Source: Alphaproteobacteria bacterium
GTDB lineage: Bacteria > Pseudomonadota > Alphaproteobacteria > Rhizobiales > Hyphomicrobiaceae
NCBI GenBank assembly: GCA_022600335.1
Contig: JAHZKN010000018.1
Span: forward strand, 1-8,356
DNA length: 8,356 bases
Reading direction: 5' to 3'
The position numbers were made by a program, and so were the translations under genes. A model generated the notes under the pieces. It did no database searches. It saw only the letters and a list, made by a program, of their open reading frames with translations, and was not told the origin of the DNA. Positions 1 through 5,939 of this stretch are shown piece after piece. Within the stretch, counting starts at the first letter, position 1. The number at the start of each line of letters is the position of its first letter.

Positions 1-1
1 C

Positions 2-1600
2 AATTCCTTTACCGCCATTGCTGAAGACGCCAAAGCTTGGCCGTTTCAAGAAGCCAAGCGATTGGTAGCGCGACTGAAACGCAGTCCAGGCAATGGCGAC
101 AGGTCAGTGATTTTTGAAACCGGGTATGGACCAAGTGGCTTGCCGCATATCGGAACCTTCGGTGAAGTTGCCCGCACCAGCATGGTGCGTCATGCCTTTA
201 CCGTTCTGACTGGCGGCTCGGTTCCGACCCGCTTGATTTGCTTTTCTGACGACATGGATGGCCTTAGAAAAGTACCGGATAACGTGCCCAACAAAGATCT
301 TCTGGAAAAGGCCCTCGACCTGCCGTTGACTAAGGTCCCCGATCCGTTCGGTACGCATGAAAGCTTTGCCCATCACAACAACGCACGGCTTAAAGACTTC
401 CTCGACACGTTCGGCTTTGACTATGAGTTTTTCTCAGCCACCGAGTGTTACACATCCGGGCGCATGGATGCGACGCTGCTCAAGATGCTGTCGGTTTATG
501 ACAAGGTCATGAACATCATTTTGCCGACACTTGGTGCCGAGAGACAAAAAACCTATTCACCCTTTTTGCCGGTGTGCCAACGCACCGGCCGTGTGTTGCA
601 AGTTCCCATGACAGACCGCAACGTCGACGCGGGAACCGTCACTTATGTCGATCCGGAGACGGGCGAAACAATCGAAACGCCCGTTACGGGTGGGCGCGTC
701 AAATGCCAATGGAAGGCGGACTGGGCCATGCGGTGGGCGGCCCTCGGGGTCGACTATGAAATGGCCGGTAAGGATCTTATCGATTCTGTCACGCTATCTT
801 CAAAGATCTGCAGGGCGCTTGGTGCGACGCCACCCGAAGGCTTCAACTACGAACTGTTTCTCGACGAGAATGGCGAGAAAATTTCCAAGTCAAAAGGTAA
901 CGGTTTGACCATCGAAGACTGGCTGGCCTACGCAACGCCGGAAAGTCTGTCGCTGTATATGTTCCAAAAGCCAAAGAGCGCTAAGAAACTGCATTTTGAC
1001 GTCATCCCGCGCGCTGTGGACGACTATCTGCAACATCTTTCTGCCTACCAGAAGCAAGAGCCGGTAAAGCAAATTGAAAACCCCGTGTGGCACATTCACG
1101 TGAATGGCCCACCTGAGGCCGAGTTGCCGATCACCTTTGCGCTGTTGCTCAACCTTGTCTCAGCGTCAAACGCTGAAGACAAAGACCGCCTGTGGGGTTT
1201 TATTCGCAAATACCAACCCGATGCGACGCCAGAAAGCTTTCCGCTGCTCGATCAGTTGGCTGGTTATGCCATCACCTATTACCACGCGTTCGAGAAACCA
1301 AAAAAAGTCTACCGCGCTGCTTCCGATCAGGAACGCCAGGCCTTGGAAGCGTTATCGGAGGCATTTGCTGCCGTTGGTCCAGACGCCAAAGCGGAAGAAT
1401 TGCAGAATCTCGTTTATCAAACCGGCAAAGACCACGGCTACGCCGACAATCTGCGCGACTGGTTCAAAGCGATTTACGAGATTCTATTGGGTGCCAGCCA
1501 GGGTCCGCGCTTTGGTGGTTTTGTAGAGCTCTACGGCATCGAAGACACCCGCGGGCTCATCGCCAAAGCGCTATCTGGTGCATTTGTAAAACAATCCTAG
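2..1600 (+). CDS. lysS: Class I lysyl-tRNA synthetase (5' end cut by window edge)
   Basis: This cytoplasmic enzyme attaches lysine to tRNA-Lys using ATP. It is the class I, Rossmann-fold type typical of archaea, alphaproteobacteria and spirochaetes, unrelated to the class II LysS of E. coli. The first signature, GLPHIGT, is at bases 137-154 (HIGH motif), and the second, KISKSK, is at 878-895 (KMSKS motif). The rest of the protein has no internal stop and ends in a typical class I LysRS tail ([12 protein letters not shown]). The frame is open to base 2: the residues before the TTG at 62, including [14 protein letters not shown], match the usual N-terminus of this family. The TTG is therefore an internal leucine, and the true start lies just left of the window. 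The 532 visible codons are close to the usual full length. The stop is TAG at 1598-1600. The gene converges on the DUF262 gene, 65 bases away. Because class I LysRS is the alphaproteobacterial norm, the symbol lysS (sometimes lysK) refers to that form. Confidence 0.96.
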   Translation, partial: NSFTAIAEDAKAWPFQEAKRLVARLKRSPGNGDRSVIFETGYGPSGLPHIGTFGEVARTSMVRHAFTVLTGGSVPTRLICFSDDMDGLRKVPDNVPNKDLLEKALDLPLTKVPDPFGTHESFAHHNNARLKDFLDTFGFDYEFFSATECYTSGRMDATLLKMLSVYDKVMNIILPTLGAERQKTYSPFLPVCQRTGRVLQVPMTDRNVDAGTVTYVDPETGETIETPVTGGRVKCQWKADWAMRWAALGVDYEMAGKDLIDSVTLSSKICRALGATPPEGFNYELFLDENGEKISKSKGNGLTIEDWLAYATPESLSLYMFQKPKSAKKLHFDVIPRAVDDYLQHLSAYQKQEPVKQIENPVWHIHVNGPPEAELPITFALLLNLVSASNAEDKDRLWGFIRKYQPDATPESFPLLDQLAGYAITYYHAFEKPKKVYRAASDQERQALEALSEAFAAVGPDAKAEELQNLVYQTGKDHGYADNLRDWFKAIYEILLGASQGPRFGGFVELYGIEDTRGLIAKALSGAFVKQS

Positions 1601-1665
1601 GTCATTTCCAGCTTAACCGGATTTATCCTAGCCAACTCGCTCGCGCGCCCCATACCGACGTATGT

Positions 1666-3315
1666 CTAGGATACTTTGAGGTCCCAATCCGCAAAGAGAA
1701 GGGCAATCATGCGCTCAGTGCGCGCCTCGATATCGCTTTGCACCCAGGTCGCCTGTTGCGCGATATCACGCGTCATCTTGAATTCCGACTTGGCATAAAT
1801 TTCATTTTTGGCCACAAACTCTTGGCTTGCGGCTCGGTTGTTATCAGCAAAACTCAGATAAGTTAGATTTCCGAGACTGTGCGCATGCGCGTCCACGCGG
1901 GCCCGGTCAGGAAACTCGACCCGCCACGCGTTTTGTAGTTTCCAGCCACGCGGTAAAACATGCTCAATGGTGGCATGAACGCCATCGATTGGACCTGGAT
2001 CGTCGCCTTCTGTTATCGCAATCCGGCGCAGAGCCTCTGCCCGGTACGCCCGGCGGTCAAAGTAGGGGCCTCTGAGTTTTTCAAGAACCTTGCGCTGCAT
2101 CTTTCGCTCAATGACAAGTGAGTCCATGTCGGCAACAGCCGTGCCATTTTCAATCTGGCTGATGACTTTCATCAATCGTGGATGCAAGCGCTCTGGCCCT
2201 TCAAGCGATAATTTCATCATCCACAGAAGGCGTTCAAGCGCCTTGAAAAAAGCAATCGTCTCGGGATGCTTATCACCGTGCTGCTCTAGCCAACACAAGG
2301 CAACGGGGACCCACGTTTGCTCCTCGATCCACGACATGGTGCGGCAAAGTTGGGTGATTAAATCGCGTGCGGCGCTTGTGCCAGCTTCACCTGCCCTTAA
2401 CGCCTGGACACGGCGCGCTGCGGGCAAAAACACATCCGTCATGAAGCCCAAGCCATTCTTATTGAGCTTGAAGGCATGTGAGATTTCTTCTTCGAGCGGT
2501 TTGTTCCTCGCCCGGCGACTTTTGAGTGTCCGTAAATGGCAAAGAAGAAAATAAAGGTCATTGGGACCGATAAGCCCTTCAATTTCCTCCCAAACAAGCG
2601 CGCATTGATCCCGCTCGGAGGGCTGCACGACGGACAATAAGCTGGCTTTGGCAAGGTCCACGCTGGAGAAATCAAGCCGGGTCTCTTCTTCCTTGCGCAG
2701 TCGCACCCAGGCTTCTTCTTGATTTGGTGCATGGTGCACAATGACATGGCAGCGGTCGGCAAGAAACTTTGCCAGACGTGTTCTCATCTCAGGTGAGATT
2801 TCGCTGGCAGATAGGCGCTCTTTGATGAAGTCGCGACTATTGATGGCGTTGCGCTCACTATACGAAAGCTGCTCAAACAGAGCCTCTGGATAGAGCGACG
2901 TGCCACCCATCTGTTGCACGTACGTTTTGCAAAACTCAGCCTGCACGTCTTGCGGACGCAGATGATAGTCCGTCGACTTCACAAAACTATCCAGCTCTGC
3001 TTTTTCAGATTGATCCGCACATAAATCGCGCAGCACACTAAACAAGATGGTCAGCGTCATAGCCCGCTGATGGCCATCAATCAGAGCCGTCTCTGTCGAT
3101 CCATCTGGTCGGCAGACCAACAGCGTGCCTAGAAAATACTCAGCCGAATCCCCCTCTGCTTCAAGGGCAGAAAAGAGATCGCCAAGAAGGCGCGATACCT
3201 GATCGGTCTGCCAGGCATAAGCGCGTTGAAACCATGGAAGTTGAAAGACGTAGGCGCCAGAAAACAAGTCTCGCAACGTTAGCGATCGGACCTCGATATA
3301 ATTCGGGGCTGTCAT
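1666..3315 (-). CDS. GmrSD-like DUF262-DUF1524 protein, putative modification-dependent nuclease
   Basis: This is probably a type IV-like restriction enzyme. In this family (GmrSD, BrxU, SspE) the N-terminal DUF262 is a ParB-like NTPase/sensor domain and the C-terminal DUF1524 is an HNH-type nuclease that cuts modified or marked foreign DNA. Numbering from the ATG at 3315 (549 residues): the DUF262 opening motif PWFQRAYAW is at 27-35, the LIDGHQR loop at 78-84, and a DLAKASLL segment at 220-227. The DUF1524 core is IEHVLP at 450-455, followed by HSLGNLTYL at 479-487 and an NN pair at 492-493, then the usual terminal W-rich helix. The middle, about 230-430, is helical and unassigned. A GTG at 3363 would add 16 residues. 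ATG is preferred because the conserved region starts soon after it, though neither start has a strong Shine-Dalgarno sequence. Oddities: DGHQR replaces the usual DGQQR, and the N-x-R-G turn before DLAK reads E-E-T-R. The gene is alone, with no partner methylase or Dnd/Ssp genes in view. The domain call is firm; the restriction role and the target modification are inferred. Confidence 0.88.
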   Translation of the reverse strand: MTAPNYIEVRSLTLRDLFSGAYVFQLPWFQRAYAWQTDQVSRLLGDLFSALEAEGDSAEYFLGTLLVCRPDGSTETALIDGHQRAMTLTILFSVLRDLCADQSEKAELDSFVKSTDYHLRPQDVQAEFCKTYVQQMGGTSLYPEALFEQLSYSERNAINSRDFIKERLSASEISPEMRTRLAKFLADRCHVIVHHAPNQEEAWVRLRKEEETRLDFSSVDLAKASLLSVVQPSERDQCALVWEEIEGLIGPNDLYFLLCHLRTLKSRRARNKPLEEEISHAFKLNKNGLGFMTDVFLPAARRVQALRAGEAGTSAARDLITQLCRTMSWIEEQTWVPVALCWLEQHGDKHPETIAFFKALERLLWMMKLSLEGPERLHPRLMKVISQIENGTAVADMDSLVIERKMQRKVLEKLRGPYFDRRAYRAEALRRIAITEGDDPGPIDGVHATIEHVLPRGWKLQNAWRVEFPDRARVDAHAHSLGNLTYLSFADNNRAASQEFVAKNEIYAKSEFKMTRDIAQQATWVQSDIEARTERMIALLFADWDLKVS

Positions 3316-3411
3316 CCGACCTGGCCAACTGAGATTAGCCCGAAGGCTGCTTACGCTCGACACAATACTAACATTCCCGGCTCGGTCAGGGTGCGCGTCC
3401 TAACCTGCATC

Positions 3412-3436
3412 GTCTTATGTACTAAGGCATAATGAC
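3412..3436. repeat. Imperfect inverted repeat in divergent promoter region
   Basis: The arms GTC-TTATG (3412-3419) and CATAA-T-GAC (3428-3436) pair with one bulged base across an 8-base spacer. The right arm includes CATAAT, a five-of-six match to a -10 box on the plus strand. It could be an operator for a regulator of the DUF262 gene or simply chance; at this size chance is a real possibility. Confidence 0.3.
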
Positions 3437-3528
3437 TGCCTTGAGACCAATTCTATGTTGGGCGTTCACGATTGCCGACAGTGTAGGTTCAAAACAAAGT
3501 GCGTCCGAAACAGGCACATAGTCGTCCG

Positions 3529-3558
3529 TTGATCACCCCGCCTAACCAATACGATAAC
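3529..3558 (+). promoter_or_regulatory. Weak sigma70-like promoter candidate for the DUF952-pyrD-arsC operon
   Basis: TTGATC (3529-3534) and GATAAC (3553-3558) are separated by 18 bases, and each matches its consensus hexamer at four of six positions. A transcript from here would have a leader of about 100 bases before the ATG at 3664. A rival pair, TTGCAT (3607-3612) with TAGAAC (3629-3634, spacing 16), is about as good. Neither is convincing alone; the placement ahead of the operon is the main support. Confidence 0.22.
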
Positions 3559-3663
3559 ACGACGGCAGATGATCGCCACACTTTTCGCTAGGGCCTGATA
3601 AAAAAATTGCATGCGGTCACAATCCAGGTAGAACACAACAAAAAAATATTGAAAGTGCATCGC

Positions 3664-4014
3664 ATGGCCAACACGATCATTTACAAAATTGTACCGCGCA
3701 CGCTTTGGCAACAGGCTCAGAAGTCAGGGGTTTTTCAAGGCTCGGAGGCCGATCGTGCCGATGGCTTCATTCACTTTTCGACAGCAGATCAGCTTGCGGG
3801 CACACTGGAAAAACACTTTTCTCAGCAAGGCAGCCTATTGCTTATTTCGTTCGAAAGTACTGATTTGCAAGACAAACTAAAGTGGGAGCCGGCGCGTGGC
3901 GGCGCACTCTTTCCGCACTATTATGGACCCCTGCCCACACACCTCGCCATCGATGAGTCCGCCCTACAGGTGGATGAAACAGGCACGCACGTGACCCCGG
4001 ATCTGGAACCATGA
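3664..4014 (+). CDS. DUF952 domain protein, first gene of the pyrD operon
   Basis: This is a 116-residue cytoplasmic protein of the DUF952 family, whose biochemical function is not established. The two family signatures are clear. One is an acidic-plus-DGFIHFST segment followed by a Q (about 30-43), and the other is LKWEPARGGALFPHYYGPL (about 72-90). No signal peptide or membrane segment is visible. ATG at 3664 is chosen because MANTIIYKIV leads straight into the conserved core. An upstream in-frame TTG at 3607 and GTG at 3655 would add residues that do not resemble the family. The Shine-Dalgarno sequence is weak (GAAAG at 3651). The stop overlaps the pyrD start as ATGA (4011-4014), so the two are probably translationally coupled. 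The DUF952-pyrD pairing recurs in alphaproteobacteria. I recall DUF952 being grouped with ADP-ribosyltransferase-like folds, in which case the conserved His in GFIHFS could bind NAD; treat this as unverified. Confidence 0.88.
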   Translation: MANTIIYKIVPRTLWQQAQKSGVFQGSEADRADGFIHFSTADQLAGTLEKHFSQQGSLLLISFESTDLQDKLKWEPARGGALFPHYYGPLPTHLAIDESALQVDETGTHVTPDLEP

Positions 4015-5111
4015 TCTTTTCAACAATGTTTCACCTGGTGCGCCCGATGCTGTTTGCTTTGCCACCAGAAGAAGCACACAAGTTGACCTTGAACTCCCTC
4101 GAGCAAGGACTCTACCCGCGTGCACCTGGCCCCGACAATTCGTGTTTGTCGGTGTCGGCATTTGGCCTTTCATTTTCCAATCCTCTAGCCATTGCCGCCG
4201 GCTTTGATAAGGACGCTCGCGTGCCAGACGCAGTCATAGACATGGGCTGCGGCTTTGCTGAGGTCGGCACCACAACGCCTCGGCCCCAACCTGGAAACCC
4301 ATCGCCACGCGTGTTTCGATTGCTCGAGGATGACGGATTGATCAACCGGTTGGGATTCAATAACCAAGGTCATCAAGCCGCACTTAACAATCTGTCCCGC
4401 CGCAAGAAAACAGAGCCTTTGTGCATCAATATTGGTGCCAACAAGGACAGCCACGACCGGATTGGTGACTATGTCGCCGGCCTCAACGCCTTTTATGATC
4501 ATGCATCGTTTTTTATGATCAACATATCATCCCCCAACACCCCGGGTCTGCGCGATCTACAAGCGCCGCAAACATTAGATGAGCTTGTGTCGAAGTTGAT
4601 GGGCGCGAGAGAAAAACTGTGCGCCGCTGGCAAGCCGAGGCGACCCTTGGTCGTCAAACTTGCACCCGATATCGCCGAAGCCGACCTTGAGCCCATAATC
4701 CAGCGCCTGGCTGATTTGCAGGTGGATGGGATCGCCATCTCCAACACGACACTCGCCAGAGACGACCTGAAATCACGCCATCAAACTGAAGCCGGCGGTC
4801 TCTCAGGACGGCCTCTTTTTCGCCGTGCGACGATTATGTTAGCCCGCGCCTATCAAATCAGCGACGGCAAAATTCCACTGATCGGCATCGGCGGCATTGA
4901 TAGTGGGGCTGCCGCCTTGGCCAAAATTGAAGCCGGCGCCAGTCTGCTCGAACTCTATACCGGCCTCATTTATCAAGGCCCAGGCTTGATCGCGCGCATC
5001 AAACAGCGGCTAATCGAGGCGTGTCGCGCATCTGGTGCCACATCTTTGTCCGAGCTCACAGGACGTGGCAGTGAAACCTGGGCCAAGCAGTCACTAGATT
5101 CAGACGCATGA
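4011..5111 (+). CDS. pyrD: Class 2 quinone-dependent dihydroorotate dehydrogenase
   Basis: PyrD oxidises dihydroorotate to orotate, the fourth step of de novo pyrimidine synthesis. It passes electrons through FMN to membrane quinone at the inner face of the cytoplasmic membrane. The 366 residues match the usual class 2 length (about 335-370). Features in order: an N-terminal helical membrane-contact region (about 1-50); NPLAIAAGFDKDA at 57-69; EVGTTTPRPQPGNPSPR at 84-100; NRLGFNNQG at 112-120; INIGANKDS at 139-147; NISSPNTPGLR at 171-181, with Ser174 as the catalytic base by alignment with E. coli Ser175; VVKLAPD at 214-220; ISNTT at 243-247; GGLSGRPL at 262-269; and IGIGGI plus ELYTGLIY for FMN phosphate binding at 291-296 and 314-321. 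The serine catalytic base and the N-terminal extension place it in class 2, not class 1. It overlaps both neighbours by ATGA and is probably co-translated with them. Confidence 0.97.
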   Translation: MIFSTMFHLVRPMLFALPPEEAHKLTLNSLEQGLYPRAPGPDNSCLSVSAFGLSFSNPLAIAAGFDKDARVPDAVIDMGCGFAEVGTTTPRPQPGNPSPRVFRLLEDDGLINRLGFNNQGHQAALNNLSRRKKTEPLCINIGANKDSHDRIGDYVAGLNAFYDHASFFMINISSPNTPGLRDLQAPQTLDELVSKLMGAREKLCAAGKPRRPLVVKLAPDIAEADLEPIIQRLADLQVDGIAISNTTLARDDLKSRHQTEAGGLSGRPLFRRATIMLARAYQISDGKIPLIGIGGIDSGAAALAKIEAGASLLELYTGLIYQGPGLIARIKQRLIEACRASGATSLSELTGRGSETWAKQSLDSDA

Positions 5112-5467
5112 CAAAAGTTCGATTTTATCACAACCCACGTTGCAGCAAGTCGCGCCAGGCGCTGGCGCTGATGGAAGAGCGCGATGTCGACCTTCAACTC
5201 GTGCGTTATCTCGAAACACCATTAACGGTCGCCGAGCTCAAAAAGCTTGCCGCAACACTCAACTGCGCGCCACGCGACTTTATGCGTCGCTCAGAGGCGA
5301 TCTACAAAGAGCTTGATCTTGACCGCGAAGGTGTGAGCGATGCGGAACTCTACAAGGCCATTGTTGCGCATCCGGTTTTGCTTGAACGACCGATTGCAAT
5401 CCACGGCGAGCGCGCTGCGATCGGTCGACCTCCAGAAAACATCTTAGATGTTCTTAAAAGCGCATGA
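5108..5467 (+). CDS. arsC: ArsC-family (glutaredoxin-type) arsenate reductase-like protein
   Basis: This thioredoxin-fold protein is in the family that reduces arsenate to arsenite using glutathione and glutaredoxin. At 119 residues it is shorter than E. coli R773 ArsC (141) but usual for the chromosomal form. The catalytic Cys12 sits in YHNPRCSKSR (7-16). The three arginines that hold arsenate in R773 ArsC (60, 94, 107) fall at Arg60, Arg94 and Arg107 here, in DFMRR, LLERPI and IGRPPE, so the active site looks complete. Its ATG lies inside the pyrD stop as ATGA (5108-5111), making it the last gene of the DUF952-pyrD-arsC operon. No arsR, arsB or acr3 lies nearby, so an arsenic-resistance role is not supported by context; a general thiol-redox role is possible. 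YffB/Spx-like members share the fold, but the full arginine set favours ArsC. Confidence 0.93.
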   Translation: MTKVRFYHNPRCSKSRQALALMEERDVDLQLVRYLETPLTVAELKKLAATLNCAPRDFMRRSEAIYKELDLDREGVSDAELYKAIVAHPVLLERPIAIHGERAAIGRPPENILDVLKSA

Positions 5468-5471
5468 GCGT

Positions 5472-5495
5472 GCCCACCGCTGCACGGTGCATGGC
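5472..5495. terminator. Weak hairpin between convergent arsC and DUF6460 genes
   Basis: GCC-CACCG (5472-5479) pairs with CGGTG-CAT-GGC (5485-5495) around a 5-base CTGCA loop, with a 3-base bulge on the right arm. It lies just after the arsC stop, in the 53-base gap between two convergent genes, where a two-way terminator would be expected. There is no T-tract on either side, so intrinsic termination is doubtful. Confidence 0.25.
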
Positions 5496-5520
5496 CTAGC
5501 CTGCCTCTCTTGAAATCGCT

Positions 5521-5802
5521 CTAGTTCGAGTCGCTGCGCGACTGCCGTGAGGCGCTGATGAGGCGTGAGATCAACCACACGGGCACCACAACCAGCGCGC
5601 CGAGCATCAAATACTCAAGCAACCATTCAAAGGCGCCAAAGCCAAGATCATAGATATTGCGCAGCAGGACATTGATGCGGTGGAAAAAATTGGAGAGATT
5701 GATGCCCAGCGCCTTCATCACAATGCCAACGGCAATTGAGATCAGTGCCAAACGCACAGCGACACCAAGCGGGCTGCCACCAAAAATCTGTTCCCGGTTC
5801 AT
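5521..5802 (-). CDS. DUF6460 family small inner-membrane protein
   Basis: This 93-residue membrane protein of unknown function resembles DUF6460 proteins common in Hyphomicrobiales. The recognisable features are an N-terminal FGGSPLGVAVRLALIS segment, a central LRNIYDLGFGAFEWL helix, and a C-terminal LMLGALVVVPVWLISRL segment. Two hydrophobic stretches, about 12-32 and 61-82, look like transmembrane helices. The helix between them (about 36-58) is amphipathic, and the tail is short, polar and Arg/Ser-rich. No catalytic residues can be picked out. The ATG at 5802-5800 has an AGGGAG Shine-Dalgarno at 5814-5819 on the opposite strand, 11 bases away, which is a little long but the best around. 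The gene runs divergently from the helicase and converges on arsC. Family members have sometimes been mislabelled as integrases; nothing here supports that. Confidence 0.8.
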   Translation of the reverse strand: MNREQIFGGSPLGVAVRLALISIAVGIVMKALGINLSNFFHRINVLLRNIYDLGFGAFEWLLEYLMLGALVVVPVWLISRLISASRQSRSDSN

Positions 5803-5813
5803 TATCGCCGCAA

Positions 5814-5867
5814 CTCCCTAGTTTTCTGCCTTGGCAGTTTGCTGTCTCGGCAGTTTACTGCCTCAGC
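5814..5867. repeat. 16-bp imperfect tandem repeat, about 3.4 copies, with internal dyads
   Basis: Three consecutive 16-base units lie at 5814-5829, 5830-5845 and 5846-5861, with a partial fourth (5862-5867). Units two and three share CTYGGCAGTTTNCTGY, differing at three positions, and unit one matches unit three at 12 of 16. The repetition creates dyads: CTGCC-TT-GGCAG at 5826-5837 is perfect, and CTGTC-TC-GGCAG at 5842-5853 has one mismatch. The array is upstream of the divergent DUF6460 and helicase genes, and its first unit contains the DUF6460 Shine-Dalgarno. It could be an operator array for a dimeric regulator or simple slippage-derived sequence. Confidence 0.6.
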
Positions 5868-5891
5868 CTTAGGCGCGTCGTCTTCATCTGT

Positions 5892-5911
5892 TATGATCTG
5901 TCCCTATCATA
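5892..5911. promoter_or_regulatory. TATGAT/ATCATA palindrome, candidate -10 region or operator for the helicase gene
   Basis: TATGAT (5892-5897) and its exact reverse complement ATCATA (5906-5911) flank an 8-base spacer. TATGAT matches the sigma70 -10 consensus at five of six positions and lies 48 bases before the ATG at 5940. The hexamer 17 bases upstream (TTAGGC, 5869-5874) is a poor -35. The same symmetry gives a -10-like box on the minus strand. A divergent promoter or a regulator site are both possible, with modest support. Confidence 0.35.
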
Positions 5912-5939
5912 GCCTGAATTGCGACGCGAGCCTGATGCT

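Larger units (their letters stand above)
3316..3663. other. Gene-poor divergent intergenic region
   Basis: About 350 bases separate the leftward DUF262 gene from the rightward DUF952-pyrD-arsC operon. The first 48 bases could be coding if the DUF262 gene uses the GTG at 3363. No protein with recognisable composition or a supported start was found on either strand. An open frame on the minus strand (3466-3711) has no family resemblance and overlaps the DUF952 start. The region must hold the promoters of both flanking genes. It contains one imperfect inverted repeat (3412-3436), one weak sigma70-like candidate (3529-3558) and A-rich runs at 3600-3606 and 3640-3646 just upstream of DUF952. No tRNA or terminator with a T-tract was seen. 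Confidence 0.6.

Noticed and set aside
62..64. TTG as the start codon of the lysyl-tRNA synthetase
   Set aside because: The frame stays open to base 2, and those upstream codons match the family's N-terminus, so the TTG is an internal leucine and the gene is truncated by the edge.
1627..1670. CCTAG...CTAGG inverted repeat between lysS and the DUF262 gene as a terminator
   Set aside because: Five-base arms 34 bases apart, with no T-tract and one arm overlapping the DUF262 stop codon, are not good evidence of a terminator.
1192..1866. A 224-codon open frame on the plus strand
   Set aside because: It overlaps the C-terminal half of the lysyl-tRNA synthetase in another frame and then the antisense of the DUF262 gene. 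The translation is Arg/Ser-rich with no recognisable domain.
3482..3500. GTAGGTTCAAAAC resembling a tRNA T-loop
   Set aside because: The sequence after the loop cannot pair with the one before it, and no anticodon arm or acceptor stem could be built around it.
3466..3711. A possible 81-residue protein on the minus strand in the intergenic region
   Set aside because: It runs into the DUF952 coding start, has no recognisable family, and its composition looks like translated non-coding DNA.
5790..5800. GTTC-CCG-GTTC resembling an alphaproteobacterial LexA box
   Set aside because: The spacing is 3 bases instead of the required 7, and the site lies inside the DUF6460 coding sequence.
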